DNA of 64,000 nt from Actinoallomurus purpureus (lineage in GTDB: Bacteria > Actinomycetota > Actinomycetes > Streptosporangiales > Streptosporangiaceae). This document shows, piece after piece, positions 26,210 to 35,040 of the stretch (positions are counted from its first letter, which is position 1; the number at the start of each line of letters is the position of its first letter). The stretch covers positions 186,001 through 250,000 of the forward strand of contig NZ_JAMXMY010000006.1 in the NCBI RefSeq assembly GCF_024055795.1, written 5' to 3'. Made by a program: the position numbers and the translations under genes. The notes under the pieces were generated by a model that saw nothing but the letters and a program-made list of their open reading frames with translations, did no database searches and had not been told where the DNA came from.

Positions 26210-27688
26210 GTGATCGATGAGGAGGACGCGTACGCGCTGCTCCGCAGCCGGGACCGCCGGTTCGACGGCCGGATCTTCGTGGCCGTGGTGACGACGGGAA
26301 TCTACTGCCGGCCGAGTTGCCCGGCGGTGATGCCGAAGCGGGAGAACACCCGGTTCTTTCCGTCGCCGGCAACGGCCCAGCAGGCGGGCTTCCGCGCGTG
26401 CAGGCGGTGCCGTCCGGACGCGGCTCCCGGCTCGCCGGAGTGGAACGTCCGCGCCGACCTAGTGGGCCGGGCGATGCGGTTGATCACCGACGGCCTGGTC
26501 GACCGGGAGGGGGTCTCGGGGCTCGCCGCCCGGCTCGGCTACAGCGAACGGCAGCTGCACCGCCAGCTCGTCGCCGAGGTCGGCGCCGGTCCGCAGGCGC
26601 TCGCCCGTGCACAGCGGGCACAGGCCGCCCGGATCCTCCTCGAACGCACGGACCTGCCGGTCAGCGACGTGGCGTTCGCGGCCGGATTCGCCAGCATCCG
26701 GCAGTTCAACCACACGGTGCGGCAGGCGTACGGGACGACCCCGACGGGCCTGCGAGCGGTGCGGAACGCCCGCGCGGCGACGCCCGCCCCGGGCGCGATC
26801 GACCTCCGGCTGGCCTACCGCCCGCCGCTGGATCTCGCCGCGCTGTTCGGTTTCCTGGCCGAGCGGGCGGTCGCCGGGATCGAGGACGCCGACGACGGCC
26901 TGTACCGCAGGTCGCTCGATCTCCCACGGGGCTCCGGCGTCGTCGCGCTGCGCGATGCCGGGGACGGCCTTCACGTGCACTGCGAGCTGCGGCTGGAGGA
27001 CCTGCGGGATCTGTCCGCCGCGGTGAGCCGCTGCCGCCGGCTCCTGGACCTGGACACCGACCCATGGGAGGTGGCGGACGTCCTCGGCGAGGACCCGCTG
27101 CTGGCACCCCTGATCGGCGCGGCGCCGGGCCGTCGCGTGCCGGGTCACGCCAACGCCGCGGAGCTCGCCGTCCGTGCCGTCTTCGAGCGGTACGCCGGCG
27201 TCATGGCGGCCCGGGAGCTCGCCGCCGGCCTGGTCCGACGGCTGGGCCGCCCTCTGATCGCACCGGTGGGCGCCGTGACTCATGTCTTCCCCGGTCCGGC
27301 GGCGATCGCCGGGGCGGAGCCTGCCGGCCTGGGACTGCCGGACTCCATCCACCGGGTACTGATGGCCCTGACGGATCGCCTCGCCACCGAAGCGATCGTC
27401 CTCGATCCGGGAGCCGACCGGGAGGAGACCGAACGCGGACTCCGCACGGTTCCGGGGATCGACGCGTGGACGGCCGGCTACATCCGGATCCGTGCGCTCG
27501 GCGACCCCGACGTTCTGCTCCCGGCCGATCCCGGCGTCCGCCGGGCGCTGGACCTGCTCGGAGCCCCCGTTGCCGGCGCGGAAGAGGACGCACGGCGGTG
27601 GCGCCCATGGCGGTCCTACGCCGTGCAGCACCTGTGGTCGGTCGCGGCGGCGACGGTGCGGGAACCGACGGGGAGCCTTCGTCGATGA
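26210..27688 (+). CDS. Bifunctional Ada-AraC/AlkA DNA alkylation repair protein
   Basis: The 492-residue protein fuses an Ada zinc-binding methyl-acceptor domain (TGIYCRPSCPA and FRACRRCRPD supply four Cys), an AraC-type helix-turn-helix (about residues 90-190, VSDVAFAAGFASIRQFN), and an AlkA-type 3-methyladenine glycosylase (AlkA N domain, then a helix-hairpin-helix with LRTVPGIDAWTAGYIRIR and the catalytic Asp in LGDPDVLLPAD). It senses methyl phosphotriesters, activates its own operon and excises alkylated purines. Start is uncertain; GTG 26210 or an earlier GTG. Its stop overlaps the Ogt start by ATGA. This fusion is common in actinobacteria. Confidence 0.92.
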   Translation: MIDEEDAYALLRSRDRRFDGRIFVAVVTTGIYCRPSCPAVMPKRENTRFFPSPATAQQAGFRACRRCRPDAAPGSPEWNVRADLVGRAMRLITDGLVDREGVSGLAARLGYSERQLHRQLVAEVGAGPQALARAQRAQAARILLERTDLPVSDVAFAAGFASIRQFNHTVRQAYGTTPTGLRAVRNARAATPAPGAIDLRLAYRPPLDLAALFGFLAERAVAGIEDADDGLYRRSLDLPRGSGVVALRDAGDGLHVHCELRLEDLRDLSAAVSRCRRLLDLDTDPWEVADVLGEDPLLAPLIGAAPGRRVPGHANAAELAVRAVFERYAGVMAARELAAGLVRRLGRPLIAPVGAVTHVFPGPAAIAGAEPAGLGLPDSIHRVLMALTDRLATEAIVLDPGADREETERGLRTVPGIDAWTAGYIRIRALGDPDVLLPADPGVRRALDLLGAPVAGAEEDARRWRPWRSYAVQHLWSVAAATVREPTGSLRR

Positions 27689-28242
27689 GCCGCACGAGAC
27701 CACGGGGCGTCCGTTTCCTGCCGCCCGCTCCCGATGCCGTGCCGTGTCGCACGGTCCTGGACTCGCCGCTGGGCGAGCTGGTCCTGACCGGCGACGGCCG
27801 GGCGCTCCGCCGCCTGGACCTCTGGGCGGACACCGGGCCTGTTCCCCTGGCCGGACGCTCCGGTGACGTGGTGCTCGCCGCCGCCGTCGATCAGCTGTGT
27901 GCGTATTTCGCCGGCGAACTCACGGCGTTCGACCTGCCGATCGCGCCGTCCGGGACGGACTTCCAGCAGCGGGTCTGGCGACGGCTTGCCGCGATCCCGT
28001 ACGGCGAGACCCTCACGTACGGCCGGATCGCCGCCGACATCGGGCGGCCTGGCGCGGCCCGCGCCGTCGGCGCCGCGGGCGGGCGGACGCCCGTACCGAT
28101 CATCCTGCCGTGCCACCGGGTGATCGCGGCCTCGGGCGCTCTGGTCCGCTACGGGCTCGGCGGTGTGGGGGCCAAGCGCCACCTCCTGGATCTGGAGAGC
28201 GGCCTTGTGAACGCCGTCCCGAGGGCCGGGCGCGGGCGCTGA
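27685..28242 (+). CDS. ogt: Methylated-DNA-protein-cysteine methyltransferase (Ogt type)
   Basis: The 185-residue suicide enzyme takes the methyl group from O6-methylguanine onto the Cys of PCHRVIA. The DNA-binding core TDFQQRVWRRLAAIPYGETL and TYGRIAADIG is normal. Just before the active site the sequence is AVGAAGGRTPVPIILPCHRV, whereas the family nearly always has Asn in place of that Thr (N-P, the hinge Asn) and usually another Asn earlier. The gene overlaps the Ada-AlkA stop, forming a repair operon induced by alkylation. Family is sure; the substitutions may affect efficiency. Confidence 0.92.
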   Translation: MSRTRPRGVRFLPPAPDAVPCRTVLDSPLGELVLTGDGRALRRLDLWADTGPVPLAGRSGDVVLAAAVDQLCAYFAGELTAFDLPIAPSGTDFQQRVWRRLAAIPYGETLTYGRIAADIGRPGAARAVGAAGGRTPVPIILPCHRVIAASGALVRYGLGGVGAKRHLLDLESGLVNAVPRAGRGR

Positions 28243-28311
28243 AGCGGCCCTCGCGGGGAACCGGCCCCATCGACGCCGGTGATCGTGAAATGTACGGCGG
28301 AGAGGACGGAC

Positions 28312-29643
28312 GTGCGCGACTATGCGGCGGTGCTGGCCGGGCGGGATTTCCGCCGGCTGTGGTCGGGGGCCTCGATCTCCACGATCGGTGACGGGATGAC
28401 CCTGGTCGCGCTCTCGTGGCTGGTGCTCGACCGGCACGGGACAGGCCGACTGGGGCTGCTCGCGGTGTGTTACACCGTCCCGGTCGTTCTCGGCGGCCCG
28501 GTCGCGGGTCTCCTGCTCGACCGGTTCGACAAGCGGGCGGTCCTCGCCGCCGACAGCGTGATCCGGGCCGCGGCGGTGGCGTCGATCCCGGTACTGACCA
28601 CGATGGGACGGATGCCGTCCTGGTTGCCGTTCGCGGTTGCGGCGGTCCACGGCCTGCTCAAGATGGTGCCCATGGCCGGAGTGCCGGCCGCCATTCCGGA
28701 CCTGGTCGACGCGGCCGGGCTCGACACCGCCAACGCACTGGAGTCGATCAGTTACGCCGTCTCCGGGATCGTGGGCTACGCACTGGCCGGCACCCTCATC
28801 GCCACGATGGGGGCCGCGAACGTCCTGGCGCTCGACGCGGCGTCCTACGCGGTGTTCGCCGTCGCGGCCCGTACGGTTCGCCGGCCGTTGCGGCCGCCGG
28901 CGCGGACCGAGGACGCCGAGGCCGGGACCGCCGGGCCGGAGATCGCGGCATCCGGGGACGCCGCTCCGGGCGGTGGACCGACCGCCGCGACCGTCCGGAC
29001 GGGCTTGGCGCGGATCGGGCGGGACCGGGTGCTCGTCGCGACGACGCTCGCCTTCATGGCGTTCAACATCGCCGAAGGCGCACTCGTCCTGGTCGCCGGT
29101 CCCTGGCTGGCCAAGGACCGGCTGCCGGGCGGGCCGGGCGCGCTCGCGCTGCTGCTGGGTGCGCTGTCCGCCGGAGAGCTCCTCGGAGGTGTCCTCGCCG
29201 GGGCCTGGCGGCCCGGGCGCGATCGGCTGAGGGCGATCGCGGCCGCCCAGATCGCCGCGGCGACCGGATTCCTCGCGGTGCTCACCGTGCCGCACCGGGT
29301 CACGGTCGCGGCCGGTTTCCTGCTGATCGGGCTGTGCGGCGTGCCGATGACCGTATGGGCGCAGTCGCTGCGGATGGAACGCGTGCCGGCGCGGATGCGC
29401 GGCCGGGTCTTCGGCATACTCCGGACCCTGATGCAGGCGACACCGCCGATCGGCGCGGCCCTGGTCACACCGCTGCTGAGCCGGGGGAGCCTCGGCGTGG
29501 CGGCGATCGGCATGGCCCTCGTCGCCGGTGTGCCGGCGCTGGCGCTGCTCATGCCGCAGGTCCGGGGCGCCGCCGGCGATGGCCCGCCCCGACCGGCCGA
29601 ATCGGGATCGGAGGCATTGGATCTGACGCTCATCGAAGATTGA
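28312..29643 (+). CDS. MFS transporter of the MFS_3 / enterobactin-exporter-like type
   Basis: The 443-residue protein has about 12 membrane helices. It begins RDYAAVLAGRDFRRLWSGAS, the normal start of this MFS group, and has GPVAGLLLDRFDKRAVL as the loop 2-3 motif. The C-terminal 40 residues are hydrophilic. I place the start at GTG 28312, preceded by GGAGAGGAC; a GTG at 28279 would add 11 residues. It follows the repair operon by 69 bp and might be read through, but a separate promoter is possible. Such exporters expel small drugs or siderophores; substrate unknown. Confidence 0.85.
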   Translation: MRDYAAVLAGRDFRRLWSGASISTIGDGMTLVALSWLVLDRHGTGRLGLLAVCYTVPVVLGGPVAGLLLDRFDKRAVLAADSVIRAAAVASIPVLTTMGRMPSWLPFAVAAVHGLLKMVPMAGVPAAIPDLVDAAGLDTANALESISYAVSGIVGYALAGTLIATMGAANVLALDAASYAVFAVAARTVRRPLRPPARTEDAEAGTAGPEIAASGDAAPGGGPTAATVRTGLARIGRDRVLVATTLAFMAFNIAEGALVLVAGPWLAKDRLPGGPGALALLLGALSAGELLGGVLAGAWRPGRDRLRAIAAAQIAAATGFLAVLTVPHRVTVAAGFLLIGLCGVPMTVWAQSLRMERVPARMRGRVFGILRTLMQATPPIGAALVTPLLSRGSLGVAAIGMALVAGVPALALLMPQVRGAAGDGPPRPAESGSEALDLTLIED

Positions 29644-29652
29644 TCGCCTGGC

Positions 29653-30080
29653 CCGGGCTGCCCTCGAAGACCCCCGGACGGCACGCGCCCGGGGTCTTCC
29701 GGCGGTTGCTGCCCCCGGTGATGGGCAGCATCGTGGAGTTCGGCTCCCGGGGCGGGCAGGTGGACCTTCGCATGTACATCAGCGGCGACACCCTGATGTA
29801 CGACGAGCTGGCCGAGATCCCCCGCCGGTACCCGGACATCGACGTGGGGATCGTCCATCTGGGCGGCACGAAGGTGCTCGGCGCCCTGCTGGTCACCATG
29901 GACGGCCGGCAGGGCGCCGACTGGGTCGAGCTGGTTGGCTGCCGCCGGGTGGTCCCGATCCACCACAACGACTACACCGCGTTCACGTCCCCGCTGTCGG
30001 ACTTCGACGCCGAGGTACGCCGGCGCGGCCTCGACGACACGGTGCGCGTCCTGCAGCGCGGAGCGGTCATCGACCTCTGA
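29653..30080 (+). pseudogene. C-terminal fragment of an MBL-fold (UlaG-like) hydrolase
   Basis: The open frame ending at 30080 encodes the second half of a metallo-beta-lactamase-fold protein: PGRHAPGVFRRLLPPVMGS, MYISGDTLMYDELAEIPRRY, GIVHLGGTKVLGALLVTMDG and VVPIHHNDYTAF. The conserved Asp of SGDT and the late His are present, but the N-terminal half with the HxHxDH metal motif is not found upstream, where the MFS gene ends at 29643. No start codon with a ribosome site is evident. It looks like a deletion remnant. Confidence 0.72.
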
Positions 30081-30179
30081 GCGACCGGCCGATCCGGCAC
30101 GCCCGGCGGGGGCCCCGCCGCCATGGCGCGGCGGCCTACCCGGGGCGGACACCGGGGGACGTCACCGGGACCGCCGGGT

Positions 30180-31244
30180 TCACCCGCCGCCGACGGCGAG
30201 CAGGCCGACGATCCCCAGGGCGTACAGCGCGAGCACCGTGCGGCTGTCCACGCCCATCCGCAGGCGCCGGCGCCGGGGCCGGAAGATGAGCCCCGCCATG
30301 TAGACGAGCGTGAGGAGGGAACCCAGCGCGGTGAGGTAGATGTCGGACCGGTGCGCGTCGGGCAGCACCGGCCCGCCGGAGATCAGCGACGCGGCCAGGA
30401 ACAGCACCGGCAGGAAGGCGTTCCCGCCGAAGATGTCGCTGATCGCCAGCTGGTAGTCGCCCATCCGGGTGGAGGTCAGCCCGGTACTGATCTCCGGGAG
30501 TGCGGTGGCCGCGGCCAGCACGGTCGCGCCGAACGCCACGCCGCTCATGCCGAGCCGGCCGAAGAGCTCCTCACCGCTGCGCTCGATGACGACGCCGGCG
30601 ACCAGTGTGGCGATGGCGGCGATGCCGAACACCAGCGCCGCCCGGCGCGTGCCGATCCCCGAGGAAGTGGCGTGCGCCTCCTTCTTGGTCTTCGAGTGGC
30701 CTTTCGGCTCGGGCTGGGTGTCGGGCGCGTCACCGCCCTCGTGCCACGGCAGGCCCCGGCCCGCCCGCTTCAGCAGCAGGAGGCCGGCCAGCCAGACGAT
30801 CGCGATCAGGACGGGCGCGGGCGCCAGCCGGGCGAACTCCAGGTCGCCGGGCATCTGGGTGCCCATGACGACGACCGCCAGCACCGCGACCACCAGCGCG
30901 CCCTCCAGGACGAGGCTGAGGCTGGCCGCGACGTACGTCAGCGGGGCGCGCCCGCCACCGAAGGCGTCCAGGACGACCAGCACGACCGTCTGCAGCGCGA
31001 TGCCGCCGAGGATGTTGCCGACCGCGACGTCGAGATGGTGGGATATCGCGGCGCTCACGGTGATCGCCGCCTCCGGGAGGTTGGTCGCGACCGCGAGCAG
31101 GATCAGCCCGCCGAGCGCGCTGCCCAGGTGCAGCCGTTCCGACAGGACGTCCGTGGTGTCCGACAGCCGTATCCCGGCGGACCAGATCACCCCGGCACTG
31201 AGCACGAACAACGCCAGCAACACCAGCGACGGCAGATCACCCAT
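30180..31244 (-). CDS. Sodium/calcium exchanger family cation antiporter
   Basis: The 354-residue membrane protein has two Na_Ca_ex halves. The alpha repeats are LILLAVATNLPEAAITVSAA (residues about 46-65) and FGATVLAAATALPEISTGLT in the second half, each with the key Glu-x-x-x-Thr/Ser pattern. A hydrophilic loop with GHSKTKKEAHATSSG joins the halves. It would exchange Ca(II) or another cation for protons or sodium. Start ATG 31244 begins MGDLPSLVLLALFVLSAGVI. The gene is alone; the next minus-strand gene (Ppx/GppA) is 380 bp upstream. Confidence 0.88.
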   Translation of the reverse strand: MGDLPSLVLLALFVLSAGVIWSAGIRLSDTTDVLSERLHLGSALGGLILLAVATNLPEAAITVSAAISHHLDVAVGNILGGIALQTVVLVVLDAFGGGRAPLTYVAASLSLVLEGALVVAVLAVVVMGTQMPGDLEFARLAPAPVLIAIVWLAGLLLLKRAGRGLPWHEGGDAPDTQPEPKGHSKTKKEAHATSSGIGTRRAALVFGIAAIATLVAGVVIERSGEELFGRLGMSGVAFGATVLAAATALPEISTGLTSTRMGDYQLAISDIFGGNAFLPVLFLAASLISGGPVLPDAHRSDIYLTALGSLLTLVYMAGLIFRPRRRRLRMGVDSRTVLALYALGIVGLLAVGGG

Positions 31245-31476
31245 GACGAGCGCTCTGCCCGCTGATTTCCGATTCCATCCGGGGAGGGTATCCGGCCCGC
31301 CGGGAGAATTCCGGGTCGCGGGCGGGAACAAACGGTCCCCCGAGCCCTGTTACACCTCTCGTGGCCGGTGTGCCTGGTGTCCCCGGGCCTCATCTATCGC
31401 CTTCGCGGAATACCGTTCGGCTGGAGCCGCGTTGTGCATTTCGCCGAGAGGCGACCCGCACACCGGTACACACATC

Positions 31477-31519
31477 GAGGGCCCCACCGGGCGACGTCCC
31501 GGCGGGGCCCTCGTCCTTT
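31477..31519 (+). terminator. Orphan plus-strand terminator
   Basis: A compound hairpin (outer arms GAGGGCCCC/GGGGCCCTC, inner arms CCGGG/CCCGG) is followed by TCCTTTC on the plus strand. No plus-strand gene lies directly upstream, so it may end a short RNA from about 31380-31476, or act on the minus strand between Ppx/GppA and the exchanger. Confidence 0.6.
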
Positions 31520-31625
31520 CACGGCCCGCCGCGACGCGTCCGCGCCCGGACCCGCCCGCTTGACGGCGACGCGATGCGCAGGAGAACCTACGCGGCCCGC
31601 CGCGAGGTCTCCCGCCGGACGGGCG

Positions 31626-32636
31626 TCAGGCCCCGGTGCTCGCGACGGAGCGCAGGCGCGGCCGGCAGGCGGGAAGCGGCCGCGCGAGATGCCCGATGTC
31701 CTCCGTCCGGTCGGCCTCCACCTCCAGCCGCTGAAGCCGGCGCAGGGCGATCCCCTCCCGCAGCGCCCAGGGACAGATCTCCAGGCGGCTCAACCCCAGG
31801 GCCGCCATGATCTCGTCCGCCACGATCGCGCCGGCGAGGATATGGCGGGCGCGCGAGCGCGAGACGCCCTTGAGTCGTGCGCGTTCCTCGGCCGTCATCC
31901 GCGCCAGGCGGGGGATCCGCCGTCGAAGCGCCGAACGCTCCAGCACCCGGCTGTCGTCCGCGCCCTGTCCCCCGGAGAGCCTGGCGAGCTGCGTGAAGAT
32001 CTTCGAGGTGGCGACCGCGTGATGGCCGGATGATCCGTCGGTCAGCCGGTCGGCGCCGTAGGCGGTCAACCGGCCCGCCACATGCGCGCGGAGCCGTTCG
32101 ACCTGCTTGCCGCGCGGAGGATCGCCGCGCAGGTGGTCGCGGGTGAGCCGGCCGGCGCCGAGCGGCATCGACAGGGCGGCGTCGGCCTCGGCACCGTCCC
32201 CGGTTGCGATCTCCATCGAGCCGCCTCCGATGTCGGCGAGCACGATCGGCCCGACGGACCAGCCGTACCACGCGCGCACGGCGAGGAAGGTCAGGCGCGC
32301 CTCGTCACGCCCGGACAGGAACCCGAGCTCCACGCCCGTGTCCACGGCGACCTGGTCGAGGATCTCCTCCCGGTTGGCGGCGTCGCGGATCGCGGACGTC
32401 ACGAAGGCGATCAACTCGACGGCGCCCATCCGCGCGGCCTCGCGCGCGGTCGCGGCCACCGACGCCACCACCCGGTCGACGCCCACTCCGCTGATCCGGC
32501 CACCGGTCGTGATCGCCCCGGCCAGCCGGGTCGGCTCTTTGACGGAGACGATGGTCCGGATCGGCGCGCCCGCGACGAGGTCGACGACCTTCAGATGGGC
32601 GGCGTTGGATCCGACGTCCAAGATGGCGGTGCGCAT
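31626..32636 (-). CDS. Ppx/GppA-family phosphatase
   Basis: The 336-residue protein is a short Ppx/GppA: AILDVGSNAAHLKVVDLVAG at the N-terminus, FVTSAIRDAANREEIL, and the phosphate-binding loop IVLADIGGGSMEIATGDG. The C-terminal HD-like domain of E. coli Ppx is missing, as in mycobacterial Ppx1/Ppx2. Members hydrolyse inorganic polyphosphate or pppGpp; the usual conserved Thr of DxGSNTxR-L is Ala here (SNAAHL), which is also seen in some actinobacterial members. Start ATG 32636. The gene is divergent from the S4-domain gene. Confidence 0.9.
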   Translation of the reverse strand: MRTAILDVGSNAAHLKVVDLVAGAPIRTIVSVKEPTRLAGAITTGGRISGVGVDRVVASVAATAREAARMGAVELIAFVTSAIRDAANREEILDQVAVDTGVELGFLSGRDEARLTFLAVRAWYGWSVGPIVLADIGGGSMEIATGDGAEADAALSMPLGAGRLTRDHLRGDPPRGKQVERLRAHVAGRLTAYGADRLTDGSSGHHAVATSKIFTQLARLSGGQGADDSRVLERSALRRRIPRLARMTAEERARLKGVSRSRARHILAGAIVADEIMAALGLSRLEICPWALREGIALRRLQRLEVEADRTEDIGHLARPLPACRPRLRSVASTGA

Positions 32637-32757
32637 GACCGCCTGATTACCCGGCTGCCGCCGAGTGAAGCATTGTGCCCGGTTCACGCCATGCCGAAAC
32701 GACGGTTACGGCACCGTCCTTCGCGGGCTCCTGAGGTCGGGGGCTAAGGTCGGTGCT

Positions 32758-33147
32758 ATGGCGGCGGATCAGGAGACCGTACGGGTCGATGTGTGGATCT
32801 GGTCGGTGCGGCTGGTGAAGACCCGCTCGCTGGCCACGGCCGCCTGCCGGGCCGGTCACGTCCGGGTCAACGACGAACGCGTCAAGCCCGCCACCGCCGT
32901 ACGGCCCGGGGACCAGGTGCGGCTGCGCCTGGCCGGGCGAGAGCGGATCGTCGTGGTGCGGCGCGCCGTCCGCAAACGGGTCGGGGCGCCCGTCGCCGTC
33001 GAGTGCTACACCGACCACAGCCCGCCGCCGCCCCCGCGCGGGGCCCTGCTCCCGATCGCGCGGCGCGAGCGCGGCGCCGGGCGGCCCACCAAGCGGGATC
33101 GCCGGGAGCTCGAACGCCTTCTGGGCCGCCGGACCGGCCGGGGCTGA
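32758..33147 (+). CDS. S4-domain RNA-binding protein (Hsp15/HslR-like)
   Basis: The 129-residue protein has an S4 domain in its first 60 residues: VRVDVWIWSVRLVKTRSLAT, CRAGHVRVNDERVKPATAVR, PGDQVRLRL. The C-terminus is basic with GRPTKRDRRELERLLGR, typical of Hsp15-like proteins that rescue stalled 50S subunits carrying nascent chains. Start ATG 32758 is 10 nt past GGTCGGTG; there is no strong ribosome site. Tandem repeats follow the gene. Confidence 0.88.
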   Translation: MAADQETVRVDVWIWSVRLVKTRSLATAACRAGHVRVNDERVKPATAVRPGDQVRLRLAGRERIVVVRRAVRKRVGAPVAVECYTDHSPPPPPRGALLPIARRERGAGRPTKRDRRELERLLGRRTGRG

Positions 33148-33203
33148 GCGCGCCGCACCGCGGAGGGCTCGTCCGCGCGCCGCACGGTGGTGCGTACGGG
33201 GGG

Positions 33204-33395
33204 GCCGTGCCGGTCTGCGGAAGAGCGGTGCGCGCCGGGCGCACGGCACGAGTGCCACCCGGCGCGCGGACCCTGCGCCGGACCACACAGTGCGTGAGTG
33301 CCGTGCCGGTTTGTGGGAGATCGGTGTGCGCGCCGGACCACACAGTGCGTGAGTGCCGTGCCGGTTTGTGGGAGATCGGTGTGCGCGCCGGACAG
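33204..33395. repeat. 55-bp tandem repeats after the S4 gene
   Basis: Two perfect 55-bp units lie at 33275-33329 and 33330-33384, each starting GCGCCGGACCACACAGTGCG, with the start of a third unit at 33385. A decayed 36-bp relative is at about 33204-33239. The stretch of 313 bp between the S4 gene and the PQQ-propeller gene holds nothing else I can support. Units are adjacent with no spacers, so this is not a CRISPR array. Confidence 0.9.
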
Positions 33396-33460
33396 CGGGC
33401 GTGAACGCCGTACGGCCGGTGCGGCCGGTGCGGCCGGTCACGCGCTCGGCCGACTCCCCG

Positions 33461-34852
33461 TCAGCGGACGCTGACGGCGGTGACGCCGTGCGTCGTGGGG
33501 ACGAGGACGAGCGACCCGGCGAGGGTCGGTGAGGCGAACCGGGTCACCGACCCGACGCGGCGGGACCCGAGCGAACGCCCGTCGGACTGCGACAGGGCGT
33601 GCAGGACGCCGGCTTCGGAGTCGAGGGTCCAGACCGCGCCGCCCCCGACGACCGGTGATCCCTTGACGTTGGCCGGCGCGGTCCAGACGCGGCGCAGCTC
33701 GCCGCCACCGGTGACGTCCACGCGCTGCAGCCCGTTCTCGCAGGGCAGGAAGACCGAGGAGCCGTTTCTGGCCATGCCGCCGAAGGAGACGCAGCCGGGC
33801 AGGGAGGCGCGCTGGCCGCCGATGCCACCGAGGTCACGCGCGTCGAGCAGGTACACGTCGCCCGTCTTCCCGGCGATGAGCACCCGCCCGCCGGGCAGCA
33901 GCAGCGGACCGGTCGAGCCGAGGTCCTGGTCCTCGCTGTTCTCCTGACCCCAGCTCTTGGGCGCGAAGTACGAGACGCGGCGTGTCAGGTCGGGGGACAG
34001 CCGCAGCACCGAGTCGCTGCCGTCGTACGCTCCGCCCGTGCTCGCGCCGTTGCCGACGGCGACGTAGACGTCGCCGGACGCGTCGACGGCCGGGCCGGAG
34101 GGCGCCCAGATGCCTCCCATCCGGCGGGTCGGGACGGCGTAGGAGGCGACGGCGCCGGCGCCGTCGGTGCGGGAGGCGGCGACGTAGCCGACGTAGTTCC
34201 CGCAGTCGCCGTCGAGCCCGCCGAACGGGACGTACACCCTGCCGCCGGCGACCGCCAGGGCTCCACGCTGCTGCTCCGCCGTGCGGTCCCGGCCGGCCGC
34301 CACGTCGAGGCCGCGGGTGAACCGGACCCGTCCGTCCGTGGCGTTCAGCCCGACGAGGGTGTGGTGCGCCCCGGTGGTCTCCATGGCCACGAACACCGTG
34401 CGCGTGGCCGCGTCGTACGCCGGCGTCCCCGTGATCCCGAGCGGGTCGATGTTCCCGCAGGGCAGCTCCGAACGGGGCACGGGCGTGCCGAGGTTTCGCT
34501 TCCAGACCTGACGGCCGGTCGCCGGGTCGAGCGCGTAGACGGTGTCGTTCTCCGTGCCGACATACGCCGTACCGGCCACGACGATCGGCTGCCCGTACAC
34601 CGCGCCGTCCAGCCTCGCCGTCCAGGCGTCCCCGAGCGTGCGGGGAGCGGGGAAGCCGGCGGCGAACCCCGACCGGTCATTGGCGCCGTGGTACGTCGGC
34701 CAGGACGCGGTCGCCCGTACGGGTGCCGACGCGCTCGCCACGGATCCGTCCGGGGTCGGCGAACCGGCGTCGGGCTTCGACCCGCCACCGGAACCGCACG
34801 CCGTGGCGGCGGTGAGGACGATGAGTGCGGCGCCGTACGCGACCCTGCCCAT
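33461..34852 (-). CDS. PQQ-like beta-propeller lipoprotein
   Basis: The 463-residue protein has a lipoprotein-type signal (MGRVAYGAALIVLTAATAC, then GSGGG) and a beta-propeller made of PQQ/WD-like blades: YVGTENDTVYALDPATGRQV, VFVAMETTGAHHTLVGLNAT, DVYLLDARDLGGIGG. No PQQ-enzyme catalytic residues or cytochrome site are seen, so it is a binding or scaffold protein on the outer face and not a dehydrogenase. Start ATG 34852 is chosen so that the signal begins at once. It is divergent from the lysin pair. Ligand unknown. Confidence 0.84.
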   Translation of the reverse strand: MGRVAYGAALIVLTAATACGSGGGSKPDAGSPTPDGSVASASAPVRATASWPTYHGANDRSGFAAGFPAPRTLGDAWTARLDGAVYGQPIVVAGTAYVGTENDTVYALDPATGRQVWKRNLGTPVPRSELPCGNIDPLGITGTPAYDAATRTVFVAMETTGAHHTLVGLNATDGRVRFTRGLDVAAGRDRTAEQQRGALAVAGGRVYVPFGGLDGDCGNYVGYVAASRTDGAGAVASYAVPTRRMGGIWAPSGPAVDASGDVYVAVGNGASTGGAYDGSDSVLRLSPDLTRRVSYFAPKSWGQENSEDQDLGSTGPLLLPGGRVLIAGKTGDVYLLDARDLGGIGGQRASLPGCVSFGGMARNGSSVFLPCENGLQRVDVTGGGELRRVWTAPANVKGSPVVGGGAVWTLDSEAGVLHALSQSDGRSLGSRRVGSVTRFASPTLAGSLVLVPTTHGVTAVSVR

Positions 34853-34973
34853 GGGCCCATTGTCACCACAGTCCGGCGACGGCGACACGGTGATCCGCCG
34901 ACTCCATCGATTCGATCAGGGAGGCGCGGGGGCGGCCTGGCCACGGCATCGACCGGGGGGCGATTGCAGGCAT

Positions 34974-35040
34974 GGCCGGATCGTGGGGTCGGGGAACGGC
35001 CGCGTCGTGGGGGCGGGGAACGGCCGGATCGGCGACGGGG
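34974..35040. repeat. 24-bp tandem repeat in the gap before the lysin pair
   Basis: Two units, 34974-34997 and 34998-35021, begin GGCCGGATCGTGGGG and GGCCGCGTCGTGGGG and differ at three positions; a third unit starts at 35022 and fades. It lies in a 367-bp gap between divergent genes, where I see no gene. A promoter for the lysin pair is probably to its right. Confidence 0.7.

Noticed and set aside
33275-33395. Repeats as a CRISPR array
   Set aside because: Units are directly adjacent with no unique spacers, only two full copies exist, and there are no cas genes.
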